44,169 bases of DNA from Butyrivibrio sp. (GTDB lineage Bacteria; Bacillota; Clostridia; Lachnospirales; Lachnospiraceae), in NCBI GenBank assembly GCA_017535785.1, contig JAFXTN010000034.1, positions 1 to 44,169 of the forward strand. The letters run 5' to 3'. The notes beneath the pieces were generated by a model, which ran no database searches, had not been told where the DNA came from, and was given only the letters and a program-made list of their open reading frames with translations. How positions within the stretch are numbered: the stretch's first letter is position 1; every line of letters begins with the position of its first letter. Both the position numbers and the translations under genes were made by a program. Positions 33,596-43,544 of this stretch are shown piece by piece.

Positions 33596-33638
33596 AAATA
33601 GCAATTGTCCAGTATAATGGATAATTGCTATTTTTTTT
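33596..33638 (+). terminator. Terminator of the histone H1-like gene
   Basis: Stem AAATAGCAATT(GTCC) / (GGAT)AATTGCTATTT around a short loop, followed by a run of eight T. Confidence 0.9.
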
Positions 33639-33659
33639 ATACATGAAAGGAATAGGATA

Positions 33660-34205
33660 ATGGAATTATTTGACGGAAGACCTATAAGCACAGAAGGAAG
33701 ACTTTCAAGAGAAGTCCGCACTTATGATTTTTTGGACAAGCTCGGGATAAGTTATAAGAGAACGGATCATGCGCCTGCGGATAACATGGAAGCATGTAAT
33801 GAAATAGATAAGGTGCTTGAAGTTATTATTTGCAAGAACCTTTTTCTTTGCAACAGACAGAAGACTAAATACTATCTTCTTATGATGCCCGGGGATAAAA
33901 AGTTTAAGACAAAAGAGCTTTCGTCTCAGATCAACTCAGCAAGACTTTCATTTGCGGATGCAGATGATATGCTTAAGTTTCTTGATATCGAGCCGGGCGC
34001 TGTCAGCATCATGGGACTCATGAATGACAAGGAGCATGCGGTTAAACTTCTTATTGATGAAGATGTAAAGAAGGGTGAATACATTGGATGTCATCCATGT
34101 GTATGTACATCAAGCCTCAAGATCAAAACAGAAGATATCTTTAATAAGTTCCTGCCCGAAGTTGGACATGAACCCATGATCGTGCATCTGGTTGGTGAAG
34201 ATTAA
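33660..34205 (+). CDS. Prolyl-tRNA editing protein, YbaK/ProX family
   Basis: A 181-residue trans-editing factor expected to deacylate mischarged Ala-tRNA(Pro) or a related species. The core TDHAPADNMEACNEIDKVLEVIICKNLFLCNRQKTKYYLLMMPGDKKFKTKEL and the GCHPCVCTSSLKIKTEDI region match the prolyl-tRNA synthetase-associated (ProX/PrdX) domain. The conserved Lys in CKNLFL and the GxHPC-type motif are present. It is a stand-alone gene between two terminators. Confidence 0.88.
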   Translation: MELFDGRPISTEGRLSREVRTYDFLDKLGISYKRTDHAPADNMEACNEIDKVLEVIICKNLFLCNRQKTKYYLLMMPGDKKFKTKELSSQINSARLSFADADDMLKFLDIEPGAVSIMGLMNDKEHAVKLLIDEDVKKGEYIGCHPCVCTSSLKIKTEDIFNKFLPEVGHEPMIVHLVGED

Positions 34206-34219
34206 AGAAAAAAATGAAA

Positions 34220-34256
34220 GCTCTCCGAATCATTTTTATTGATCCGGAGTGTTTTT
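34220..34256. terminator. Terminator between the ProX-like gene and the convergent membrane protein gene
   Basis: The stem CTCCG-ATCA / TGAT-CGGAG with one mismatch is followed by GTGTTTTT on the plus strand and a T-rich tract on the minus strand. The stem overlaps the last codons of the minus-strand gene. Confidence 0.7.
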
Positions 34257-34820
34257 GCATTCGGCGTACGCTTTTAAATACAATGACTTTTCATATTTCG
34301 AAAAATCATTTGATTCCAGATCTCTTATCCTATAAAAGAAAGAGTAGTTTTCATCAAGCCATGTATTGACATCATTATAAAAATCTATGGATTCTTTATC
34401 TTCATCCATTTGCTTGTAATAGTTATTTACGGTCTGCATCTGGAGCACGCCGTTTACGGCTCTTCCGATCCTTCCTATATTCGGAACGGCGTTTCCGTCT
34501 TTTAAACGCTGCGGATTAATAGTGAATACATAAACATGTCCGTCGCGCTCTGCCATAAATCCGTGAGCAAAGTTGTTTGATAAACCAATGCATCTGAATG
34601 CAACTATAAGACCGCCAAGTCCTAAAACGGTAACGATTATGAGAACAATGATACCGACGTTTGTAAGACCGCCATGCGAATCTGTAAGAGATTTATTATT
34701 TATCACAAAGGCGGCGATGCCTCCTATAAAGAGGAGAATGCCTGTAAGTGCGATCATTCCCAAGCTGTCCGGAACGTTTTTAAAGAAGTATACTTTTAGA
34801 TCTTTTTTGTTTTCACTCAT
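34236..34820 (-). CDS. Small membrane protein of unknown function
   Basis: A 194-residue protein that I do not recognise. Two transmembrane segments are clear (SLGMIALTGILLFIGGIAAFVI and NVGIIVLIIVTVLGLGGLIVAF), with a short loop between them. A soluble C-terminal half follows (VYVFTINPQRLKDGNAVPNIGRIGRAVNGVLQMQTVNNYYKQMDED...), probably cytoplasmic. I start it at the ATG ending at 34820, behind GGAG. The longer TTG start at 34835 overlaps that site. Nothing in the neighbourhood points to a role. Confidence 0.65.
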   Translation of the reverse strand: MSENKKDLKVYFFKNVPDSLGMIALTGILLFIGGIAAFVINNKSLTDSHGGLTNVGIIVLIIVTVLGLGGLIVAFRCIGLSNNFAHGFMAERDGHVYVFTINPQRLKDGNAVPNIGRIGRAVNGVLQMQTVNNYYKQMDEDKESIDFYNDVNTWLDENYSFFYRIRDLESNDFSKYEKSLYLKAYAECKNTPDQ

Positions 34821-34921
34821 AAATAATGTCTCCAATCATCAAGCGCTAAATAATCTGTTATTTTTTATCATTAGAATTTTATCACAAATACAGTGATGAA
34901 ACTAAAACAAAGTGTATAATG

Positions 34922-34936
34922 TTTACTTAGAGTAAA
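34922..34936 (+). promoter_or_regulatory. Small inverted repeat just after a TATAAT box upstream of the phosphatase gene
   Basis: TATAAT at 34915-34920 is followed at once by TTTAC-TTAGA-GTAAA. The position over the likely transcription start would suit a repressor site. There is no good -35 box. Confidence 0.4.
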
Positions 34937-34972
34937 TGTTTTTAGCATATTTCAGATTAAAGGAAAGACAAC

Positions 34973-35755
34973 ATGGCGACATACGTAATATCAGATCTTC
35001 ACGGGCAATATAAAATGTTTTTAAAGCTACTTGAGAAAGTGGCTTTTTCTGACGCGGACGAATTATATATGCTCGGTGATGCGGTGGATCGCGGACCCGA
35101 CGGAATAAAGATCTTGCAGCATGTGATGAACTCTCCCAACATGCATTTTCTTTTGGGAAACCATGAGGTCATGATGCTTGAAGTGCTTGATCCGCGCGGA
35201 AGCGCCAAGTCTGATATAAGCGGTTATCATGGACCGGAAGCTGACAGATGGCTTTGGTGGAACGGAGGCGACAGGACTTTCAACAAGTACAAACGCCTCA
35301 AGAAGGAAGAGCGTGTGCAGCTTATGGACTGGCTTTATTCTTGTCCGCTTTCATTAAAGATAGAAGTAAATGAAAAGATATTTCTTTTAACCCATACGGC
35401 GTTCTTGCCTGACAAGATCGATATACCTTTTAAAGAGATGGATGAAAATGATGTGAATTACATTGTTTGGAATTCTCCTTTCAGGCCGGACCTTTATAAG
35501 GATATTCGCGATTATATCTACTACAAGCCGTGGACGTTTATCATTGGTCATGTACCCGCATGCTACATGGCGGATATCGTATACGGTGAAGGCGAGCATG
35601 AGCTTTCGTCTTTTACCGTAGAGAATGTGATCGATATAGACGGCGGATGTGCTAGCGGCGGAAGGGACAATAAAGATTCAAGAGGCGCTATCCTCTTAAG
35701 ACTAGATGATATGAAAGAATTTACGATAACTTTTGCCGAAACGGATAAAGGGTGA
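34973..35755 (+). CDS. Metallophosphoesterase, PPP-type serine/threonine phosphatase-like
   Basis: A 260-residue calcineurin-like enzyme. The metal and catalytic signatures are ISDLHGQ (with Asp and His), LGDAVDRGPDG and LGNHEVM, with later His residues in FLLTHTAF and FIIGHVPA. This order is typical of bacterial PrpA/PrpB-like phosphatases and of Ap4A hydrolase relatives. It is cytoplasmic. Ribosome binding site AAAGGA. The actual substrate (phosphoprotein or dinucleotide) is open. Confidence 0.86.
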   Translation: MATYVISDLHGQYKMFLKLLEKVAFSDADELYMLGDAVDRGPDGIKILQHVMNSPNMHFLLGNHEVMMLEVLDPRGSAKSDISGYHGPEADRWLWWNGGDRTFNKYKRLKKEERVQLMDWLYSCPLSLKIEVNEKIFLLTHTAFLPDKIDIPFKEMDENDVNYIVWNSPFRPDLYKDIRDYIYYKPWTFIIGHVPACYMADIVYGEGEHELSSFTVENVIDIDGGCASGGRDNKDSRGAILLRLDDMKEFTITFAETDKG

Positions 35756-35832
35756 AGTCTGCGCTTTTTTCTATGGGATTTTGAATCCGTCTTGATTTTC
35801 TTTACGAATGATCTGTCAAAAGAAAATGATGC

Positions 35833-35903
35833 TATAATGCAACTGTTTAAACAAATGAACAGATTAACTGAAAGCGATGTGCACCCAAAAGCACATCGGA
35901 GGT
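35833..35903 (+). promoter_or_regulatory. Promoter/operator and leader hairpin of the ArsR-family gene
   Basis: TATAAT at 35833-35838 is followed by an inverted repeat CTGTT (35843-35847) / AACAG (35858-35862). Its ATGAACAG half resembles known ArsR/SmtB operators, and it overlaps the probable transcription start, which suggests autorepression. A perfect 7-bp hairpin GATGTGC/GCACATC (35876-35897) then abuts the GGAGGTG ribosome binding site. Confidence 0.55.
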
Positions 35904-35908
35904 GATCC

Positions 35909-36262
35909 ATGGACTCCAAAAAAGAATCAAAGAAATTACAGTCTGAGTTTAAAGAATGTCAGAAAATGCTTGCGGCGATCGGTGATGAAACGAGGCAGTA
36001 CCTGATGTCTGTGATGATAATGGAAAAATGCGGAGGAACGAGAGTGGTAGATCTGGCTGAAAAGACGCATCTCTCAAGACCTGCCGTTTCTCATCATATG
36101 CAGATATTAAAGGACGCGGGATTTGTTACTTCAAGAAAAGAAGGAACAATGATCTATTACTCTATCAATGCGGACAGAGCGGGAATAAAGAAGGTCAGAG
36201 ATCTGCTTGATCATATTGAGGAACTGTTAAACGAGGAATGCTACTATGAAGAAGATTTCTGA
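35909..36262 (+). CDS. ArsR-family winged-helix transcriptional regulator
   Basis: A 117-residue repressor-type protein. The winged helix spans about residues 15-95: MLAAIGDETRQYLMSVM, recognition helix HLSRPAVSHHMQILKDAG and wing VTSRKEGTMIYYSI. No clear CxC metal site is seen in the DNA-binding helix region, and the Cys residues (C17, C42, C112) are scattered, so the signal may be something other than an arsenic- or cadmium-type metal. It is preceded by an operator-like inverted repeat. The aldo/keto reductase gene starts 57 bases downstream and is a plausible target. Confidence 0.88.
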   Translation: MDSKKESKKLQSEFKECQKMLAAIGDETRQYLMSVMIMEKCGGTRVVDLAEKTHLSRPAVSHHMQILKDAGFVTSRKEGTMIYYSINADRAGIKKVRDLLDHIEELLNEECYYEEDF

Positions 36263-36319
36263 GAATGCCTGCACAAAAAGATGATTCTTTTCAGACTCTG
36301 ATTTCGGAACAGGAGACGA

Positions 36320-37183
36320 ATGGAATACACAACATTATCTAACGGCGTAAAAATGCCTATGCTTGGATATGGCGTTTACAAGATCGAACCACAAGAGTGT
36401 GAAAGATGCGTTCTTGATGCGATAGGTGCGGGAAACCGTCTGATAGATACAGCACAGTTTTATAAAAATGAAGAGGCAGTCGGAGAGGCGATAAAAAAGA
36501 GTGCGGTGCCCAGAGAAGAATTTTTTATAGTCGACAAAGTCTGGATAACCAATTCGGGATATATAAGAGCCAAAACTTCTATAGAAGAATCACTTTTAAA
36601 ATTACAGACGCCGTACATAGACTTACTCCTTATCCATAAGCCCGCCGGTGATTACTTCGGGATCTACCGCGCAATGGAAGAAGCGTATCGGGAAGGAAAA
36701 GTACGAGCTATCGGAGTTTCTTCTTTTAATGAAAAAGAACTTCGTGAGATTTATGAGTTTGCAGAGATCAAGCCCATGGTCAACCAGGTCGAGACGCATG
36801 TTTTTTATCAGAGAAAAAAGCTTCATGAATGCATGGAAGAGCTTGGAGTCAAGCATATGTCCTGGGCACCGTTTGCGGAAGGGAAAAGAAACATCTTTGA
36901 AAATCCGGTACTTACCGAGATAGGTAAAAAGCACATGAAGAGTTCTTCGCAGGTTTGTCTGCGCTACATGCTCCAATCGGATATTATCCTTATACCTAAA
37001 TCCACACATATAGAAAGAATGAAGCAAAATCTTGATATATTCGACTTTGAACTGGATCGGGAAGATATGGAGAAGCTCAGGGAACTCAATGAGGAAAAGG
37101 GAATTTCACCGGTTGAGATAAGCGGGTTTACCGGAGGATTGTATTACTTCTTTTTTAAGGCAAAAGAGTTCTTTAATAAATAA
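36320..37183 (+). CDS. Aldo/keto reductase
   Basis: An NAD(P)H-dependent carbonyl reductase of 287 residues. The catalytic tetrad is visible: Asp and Tyr in IDTAQFYKNE, Lys in IVDKVWI and His in LLLIHKP. GVSSFNEKEL, VNQVETHVFYQ and the cofactor motif LIPKSTHIERMKQNL follow. It belongs to the 2,5-diketo-gluconate reductase-like group, but the substrate cannot be read. It lies behind the ArsR-type regulator gene, which may control it, and ends in a terminator hairpin. Confidence 0.92.
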   Translation: MEYTTLSNGVKMPMLGYGVYKIEPQECERCVLDAIGAGNRLIDTAQFYKNEEAVGEAIKKSAVPREEFFIVDKVWITNSGYIRAKTSIEESLLKLQTPYIDLLLIHKPAGDYFGIYRAMEEAYREGKVRAIGVSSFNEKELREIYEFAEIKPMVNQVETHVFYQRKKLHECMEELGVKHMSWAPFAEGKRNIFENPVLTEIGKKHMKSSSQVCLRYMLQSDIILIPKSTHIERMKQNLDIFDFELDREDMEKLRELNEEKGISPVEISGFTGGLYYFFFKAKEFFNK

Positions 37184-37184
37184 T

Positions 37185-37239
37185 AAAAAATCTGTAGATT
37201 CGAAATGCGATGAGCCGCAAGTCGAGTTTACAGATTTTT
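37185..37239 (+). terminator. Terminator of the aldo/keto reductase gene
   Basis: Outer stem AAAAAATCTGTA / TACAGATTTTT with an internal region of about 32 nt that holds a small GCG/CGC hairpin. It begins right after the stop codon. Confidence 0.75.
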
Positions 37240-37254
37240 CATTATTTCAGATAG

Positions 37255-37283
37255 TTGACATCATCCTATGGTAGTGATATTTT
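37255..37283 (+). promoter_or_regulatory. Sigma-A promoter of the hrcA operon
   Basis: Perfect TTGACA (37255-37260), a 17-nt spacer and TATTTT (37278-37283), immediately ahead of the CIRCE operator. Confidence 0.85.
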
Positions 37284-37287
37284 AATG

Positions 37288-37314
37288 TTAGCACTCAATC
37301 ATGGTGAGTGCTAA
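37288..37314 (+). promoter_or_regulatory. CIRCE operator (HrcA binding site)
   Basis: An exact match to the CIRCE consensus: TTAGCACTC, 9-nt spacer, GAGTGCTAA. It covers the expected transcription start. HrcA encoded just downstream would bind it, giving autorepression that is relieved by heat. Confidence 0.98.
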
Positions 37315-37370
37315 CACTTTAAAAACCATCCCATGAATTTAACCGGTGAATACATAGGAAGGTGGACATT

Positions 37371-38405
37371 TTGGAACTTGATGAGAGAAAAAGAAAAATA
37401 TTAAGAGCTATAGTTCAGAACTATTTGGAGACAGGCGATCCCGTCGGAAGCCGTACGATTTCCAAATATACCGATCTTAATCTGAGCTCCGCTACTATCA
37501 GAAATGAGATGGCGGACCTTGAGGAAATGGGGCTTATTATCCAGCCGCATACATCGGCAGGACGTATTCCCTCGGATCAGGGCTACAGAGTTTATGTAGA
37601 CGAGATGCTCAGAGATAAGGAGAAGGAAGTTGAGAACATGAAGGAGATGCTTCTTGATAAAGAAGAGAAGCTTGAGAATCTCCTTAAGCAAGTGGCTAAG
37701 ACGCTGGCTATCGATACCAACTATGCCACAATGATCTCGGCGCCTCAGATCAAGAAGAACAAGCTCAAGTTCATACAGATTTCCAAAGTAGATGATGAGC
37801 ATCTTCTTGCGACAATTGTCATTGAAGGTAATGTCATCAAGAACAAGATCATCCCTGTAGAGGAGGTTCTTGACGATGCGACTATGCTCAAGCTCAACAT
37901 ACTTTTGAATACCAGACTTGACGGACTTGCGGTTGAGGATATCAACCTAGGACTTATATCCGCAGTCAAGCAGGAAGCGGGTATTCACAGTGGAATCATC
38001 GGAAACGTGATCGATGCTGCGGCTGAATCAATCACTGCAGATGAAGATCTTCAGATATACACAAGCGGAACGATGAACTTTTTCAAATATCCCGAACTTA
38101 CGGACAGCACCAAGGCGGGCGAACTCATCAGCACATTTGAGGATACCAAGGATCTTGGCAGTATCGTAGAGGGAACGCTTTCTGCAGAGACCGATGAGAC
38201 CGGAATCCAGGTTTACATCGGAAGCGAGACTCCCGTACAGGCGATGAAGGATTGCAGCGTTGTAACCGCAACCTACGAGCTTGGAGACGGAATGAGAGGA
38301 ACGGTCGGAATAATCGGTCCCAAGAGAATGGACTACGACAAGGTTATCTCAACACTTAAGAATATGAGACATGCCCTAGACGATCTCTACAAGAAGGGCA
38401 AGTAG
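37371..38405 (+). CDS. hrcA: Heat-inducible transcription repressor HrcA
   Basis: Represses the dnaK operon by binding CIRCE and is itself stabilised by GroEL in known systems. The 344-residue protein has the N-terminal winged helix (ELDERKRKILRAIVQNYLETGDPVGSRTISKY...SSATIRNEMADLEEMGLI) and PHTSAGRIPSDQGYRVYVD. The C-terminal dimerisation and effector domain contains YIGSETPVQAMKDCSVV and IGPKRMDYDKVIS. I choose TTG at 37371, which gives the family N-terminus MELDERK. GGAAGGTGG lies about 7 nt ahead of it, whereas the GTG at 37362 is inside that ribosome binding site. Confidence 0.96.
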   Translation: MELDERKRKILRAIVQNYLETGDPVGSRTISKYTDLNLSSATIRNEMADLEEMGLIIQPHTSAGRIPSDQGYRVYVDEMLRDKEKEVENMKEMLLDKEEKLENLLKQVAKTLAIDTNYATMISAPQIKKNKLKFIQISKVDDEHLLATIVIEGNVIKNKIIPVEEVLDDATMLKLNILLNTRLDGLAVEDINLGLISAVKQEAGIHSGIIGNVIDAAAESITADEDLQIYTSGTMNFFKYPELTDSTKAGELISTFEDTKDLGSIVEGTLSAETDETGIQVYIGSETPVQAMKDCSVVTATYELGDGMRGTVGIIGPKRMDYDKVISTLKNMRHALDDLYKKGK

Positions 38406-38443
38406 TACTTTGATAAAAAGAAATAAGTTCAGGAGGCAATGAG

Positions 38444-39112
38444 TTGAGTAGTACAGATAAGCAGGCTCAGTCAAAGGCAAAGAAGCCTGTGAGCGAGAAA
38501 GAAAAGGAAGTTCTCGAGAACATCATGGATGAACTTGAGAAAGAGGCTCAGGAAAAAGAAGAAACTGTAGCCAAGACAACGGAAGCAGAGGCAGCCGAGG
38601 CAGAAACAGAAGCTGAAGGCGAAGAAAATGCTGACGAAAAGAAGAAAGGTCTTTTTAATAAAAAAGAAAAGAAGGACCCTCTTAAGGAAAAAGTTGACGA
38701 ACTTAACGACAGACTTATCAGACAGGTCGCTGAGTTTGATAACTTCAGGAAGAGAACAGATAAGGAAAAGGCTCAGATGTTTGAGCAGGGCCAGGGAAGT
38801 GTCCTTGAAAAGCTTCTTCCTGTAATAGATAATTTCGAGCGAGGACTTTTGGCGGTTCCCGAAGAGGAAAAAGACGGAGCCTTTGCGGATGGTATGAACA
38901 AGATCTACAAGCAGCTTATGAAGCAGATGGAAGATCTTGGAGTAACCCCAATTGAAGCTGTGGGTAAAGAATTCGATCCAAACCTTCACAATGCGGTTAT
39001 GCAGGTGGACAGCGAGGAGTATGAATCCGGAGTTGTTGCACAGGAACTTCAAAAGGGATATATGTTCCACGATACCGTGCTCAGACACAGCATGGTTGGT
39101 GTTTCACAATAA
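38444..39112 (+). CDS. grpE: Nucleotide exchange factor GrpE
   Basis: Releases ADP from DnaK. The 222-residue protein has a long charged N-terminal tail (rich in E, K, A, residues 1-85) and then the coiled-coil helix EKVDELNDRLIRQVAEFDNFRKRTDKEK. The C-terminal beta-wing follows with GKEFDPNLHNAVMQV and VVAQELQKGYMFHDTVLRHSMVGVSQ. The start is TTG with a perfect AGGAGG 7 nt upstream; the only nearby ATG is out of frame. It is the second gene of the hrcA operon. Confidence 0.96.
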   Translation: MSSTDKQAQSKAKKPVSEKEKEVLENIMDELEKEAQEKEETVAKTTEAEAAEAETEAEGEENADEKKKGLFNKKEKKDPLKEKVDELNDRLIRQVAEFDNFRKRTDKEKAQMFEQGQGSVLEKLLPVIDNFERGLLAVPEEEKDGAFADGMNKIYKQLMKQMEDLGVTPIEAVGKEFDPNLHNAVMQVDSEEYESGVVAQELQKGYMFHDTVLRHSMVGVSQ

Positions 39113-39129
39113 AAAATACAGAAAATTAA

Positions 39130-41034
<1,905 letters not shown>

Positions 41035-41057
41035 TTAGTTTTACGATAAAGATTCTG

Positions 41058-41085
41058 ATAGCCAGACGAATAATCGCCTGGCTAT
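41058..41085 (+). repeat. Stem-loop between dnaK and dnaJ
   Basis: ATAGCCAG-CG / CG-CTGGCTAT with one mismatch and a 6-nt loop. No T-run follows. It may be an mRNA stability or processing element that sets the DnaK to DnaJ ratio. Confidence 0.6.
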
Positions 41086-41135
41086 TCGGAGCATTTTGAA
41101 ACAGAGAGAAAATTTGATGATATTTGAGGAGTGTT

Positions 41136-42317
41136 ATGGCAGAGCAAAAGCGTGACTACTATGAGGTTCTCGGAGTAAGTAAGAGTGCCTCTGATGATGA
41201 GATTAAAAAAGCATATCGTGTACTTGCTAAAAAATATCATCCTGACATGAATCCCGGAGACGCATCTGCAGCAGAGAAGTTTAAAGAAGCTTCCGAAGCA
41301 TATGCCGTACTCAGCGATCCTGAGAAAAAGAGACAGTACGATCAGTTTGGTCATGCTGCTTTTGAAGGCGGATCCGGTGGATTTGGCGGATTTGATTTTA
41401 ACGGTGCGGATTTCGGAGACATATTCGGAGATATATTCGGAGATTTCTTCGGAGGCGGAAGGTCACGTGGCGGCGCAAGAAGTGGCCCTTCTAAGGGAGC
41501 CAATCTGCGTGCCAGCGTAAGGATTACTTTCCTCGAAGCTGTATTTGGTTGCGAGAAAGAACTTGATCTTACGATAAAAGACCCCTGCCCTACATGTCAT
41601 GGAACCGGTGCTAAGCCCGGAACTTCGGCACAGACATGTCCTAAGTGCGGAGGAAAAGGACAGATTGTATATACACAGCAGTCATTCTTTGGCACTGTAA
41701 GAAATGTCCAGACATGTCCGGAATGTGGCGGAACAGGTAAAGTTATCAAGGATAAGTGTACTGATTGCCACGGAACAGGATATATTGCAAGCAGGAAAAA
41801 GATTCAGGTTACGATCCCTGCAGGTATAGATAACGGACAGAGTGTACGAATCCGTGATAAGGGTGAGCCGGGAATAAACGGTGGTCCGAGAGGAGATCTT
41901 CTTGTTGAAGTTATCATCTCAGATCATCCTATCTTCCAGAGAGAGGGATACGACATTTATTCCATGGTGCCGGTATCATTTGCGGTTGCAACTCTCGGAG
42001 GAACGGTTCTTATCGATACTGTAGACGGTAAGGTCGCTTATGATGTGAAGGCCGGAACTCAGACGGATACAAGAGTGAGACTTCGCGGAAAAGGCGTTCC
42101 TTCGCTCAGAGATAAGTCGGTTCGCGGCGATCACTATGTAACACTTGTTGTGCAGGTTCCCGAGAAAATTTCAAAAGAAGCAAAAGACATTCTTAAGAAA
42201 TTTGATGAACTCACAGGTGACTCTCTTACAGCAGCAGAGCGCATGATGGATTCCAAGGATAAAGATCCCGGAGGAGATAATCCCGGCGGCAAGAAAAAGA
42301 AATCATTTTGGAAATAA
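41136..42317 (+). CDS. dnaJ: Chaperone protein DnaJ (Hsp40)
   Basis: Co-chaperone that delivers substrates to DnaK and stimulates its ATPase. The 393-residue protein has the J domain (residues about 6-70, with HPD in [11 protein letters not shown]), a Gly/Phe-rich stretch and four CxxCxGxG zinc modules ([31 protein letters not shown]-like). The C-terminal substrate-binding and dimerisation domains follow. I start it at ATG 41136, where GAGGAG lies 4 nt upstream. The in-frame TTG at 41124 overlaps that site. It ends the heat-shock operon at a strong terminator. Confidence 0.97.
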   Translation: MAEQKRDYYEVLGVSKSASDDEIKKAYRVLAKKYHPDMNPGDASAAEKFKEASEAYAVLSDPEKKRQYDQFGHAAFEGGSGGFGGFDFNGADFGDIFGDIFGDFFGGGRSRGGARSGPSKGANLRASVRITFLEAVFGCEKELDLTIKDPCPTCHGTGAKPGTSAQTCPKCGGKGQIVYTQQSFFGTVRNVQTCPECGGTGKVIKDKCTDCHGTGYIASRKKIQVTIPAGIDNGQSVRIRDKGEPGINGGPRGDLLVEVIISDHPIFQREGYDIYSMVPVSFAVATLGGTVLIDTVDGKVAYDVKAGTQTDTRVRLRGKGVPSLRDKSVRGDHYVTLVVQVPEKISKEAKDILKKFDELTGDSLTAAERMMDSKDKDPGGDNPGGKKKKSFWK

Positions 42318-42359
42318 AATTTACTTATAAATTTTGCTTATGAATTGATTTGTGGTATA

Positions 42360-42392
42360 CTTCCGTAGTTAGAAATGACTACGGAAGTTTTT
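42360..42392 (+). terminator. Terminator of the hrcA-grpE-dnaK-dnaJ operon
   Basis: Perfect 10-bp stem CTTCCGTAGT / ACTACGGAAG, 8-nt loop, then TTTTT. Confidence 0.94.
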
Positions 42393-42399
42393 GTGTAGA

Positions 42400-42475
42400 G
42401 CAGTTAACGAGGTATTATCGAGTTTACTGCGAACCATGCGAGTTCACTTGGCGAGGTTTTATCGAGCCTAGTGAA
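42400..42475 (+). repeat. Two tandem, covarying hairpins ahead of prmA
   Basis: Hairpin 1 (42400-42430) has arms GCAGTTAAC / GTTTACTGC. Hairpin 2 (42443-42475) has arms TTCACTTGGC / GCCTAGTGAA. The 13-nt loops GAGGTATTATCGA and GAGGTTTTATCGA differ at one base. Both stems carry a T-T mismatch at the fourth pair from the loop, while the other stem bases differ but still pair. CGA/TCG may also form an inner helix. This is either a duplicated REP-like element or a structured leader. Confidence 0.65.
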
Positions 42476-42506
42476 GCTTGCAGTACATTTTTATAGGTGA
42501 AAAGAT

Positions 42507-43544
42507 ATGAAATGGATGCGTTTTAGAGTTCGTACAAACGAAGAGGCGGAAGATATCATAATAAGTTACCTGGAAGATATAGGGCTTGAAGGTGCGCAGA
42601 TTGAAGATAATGCGCCTTTGACTGCTTCCGATAAAGAGCAGATGTTTATTGATGCGCCCGAGCTTGAGCCTGATAATACAGAGACAGGAATAGAAGAAGG
42701 CGTCGCTTATCTCAATTTCTTTTTGGAAATCGATGATAATAACATGCTGACGGTCGAGTATCCGGATGATAACGGTGAATATGCCACGGTTAAGAGAACT
42801 CCTGATGAAATGCTTTCACAGATAAAAGAAAAGCTTGCCGAACTCAAAGCTTTTACAGATATAGGCGACGGGACAGTTTCTGTTGATGTGACGGAAGATA
42901 TTGACTGGATAAATAATTGGAAGCAGTATTTTCATAAGTTTTATATAGATGATGTTCTTATTATCCCTTCATGGGAGAAAGAAACCGATGAGGATAAAGA
43001 AAAGGCTGAGATGGTTCTTCACATAGATCCCGGAACAGCTTTTGGAACAGGAATGCATGAAACTACCCAGCTCTGCATCAGAATGCTCAGAAAGTACGTT
43101 ACACCTGAGACGGAACTTTTAGATGTAGGAACGGGAAGCGGAGTTCTTTCCATTCTTTCTCTTATGTTCGGTGCAAAGCACGCTGTCGGAACAGATCTTG
43201 ATGAATGTGCCGTTCCCGCGGTAAAAGAAAATATGGAGAACAACAACATAAGTCCCGATAAGTTTGACATGATGATCGGAAATATCATAGATGACAAAGA
43301 GATACAGGACAAAGTCGGATATGATAAGTATGATATTGTTGTTGCGAACATACTTGCAAACGTACTTGTTCCACTCACACCGGTTATTATGAACAATCTT
43401 AAGAGCGGCGGAATATATATCACATCGGGAATAATCGACACTAAAGAGGAAGAAGTCAAAAAAGCACATCTTGATGCCGGACTTGAGATACTTGAGATCC
43501 ATCATCAGGGAGACTGGGTTTCTATCACATCGAGGAAAAATTGA
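42507..43544 (+). CDS. prmA: Ribosomal protein L11 methyltransferase
   Basis: SAM-dependent trimethylation of ribosomal protein L11. The 345-residue protein has an N-terminal L11-recognition part (MKWMRFRVRTNEEAEDIIISYLEDIGLEGAQIEDN) and the approach motif HIDPGTAFGTGMHETTQLCIRML. The SAM-binding domain shows LLDVGTGSGVLSILSLMFGA, the acidic residue in AVGTDLDECA and the NPPY-like segment VVANILANVLVPL. The ribosome binding site AGGTGA follows the tandem hairpins. Its stop overlaps the rsmE start by 1 base (TGATG). Confidence 0.95.
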   Translation: MKWMRFRVRTNEEAEDIIISYLEDIGLEGAQIEDNAPLTASDKEQMFIDAPELEPDNTETGIEEGVAYLNFFLEIDDNNMLTVEYPDDNGEYATVKRTPDEMLSQIKEKLAELKAFTDIGDGTVSVDVTEDIDWINNWKQYFHKFYIDDVLIIPSWEKETDEDKEKAEMVLHIDPGTAFGTGMHETTQLCIRMLRKYVTPETELLDVGTGSGVLSILSLMFGAKHAVGTDLDECAVPAVKENMENNNISPDKFDMMIGNIIDDKEIQDKVGYDKYDIVVANILANVLVPLTPVIMNNLKSGGIYITSGIIDTKEEEVKKAHLDAGLEILEIHHQGDWVSITSRKN

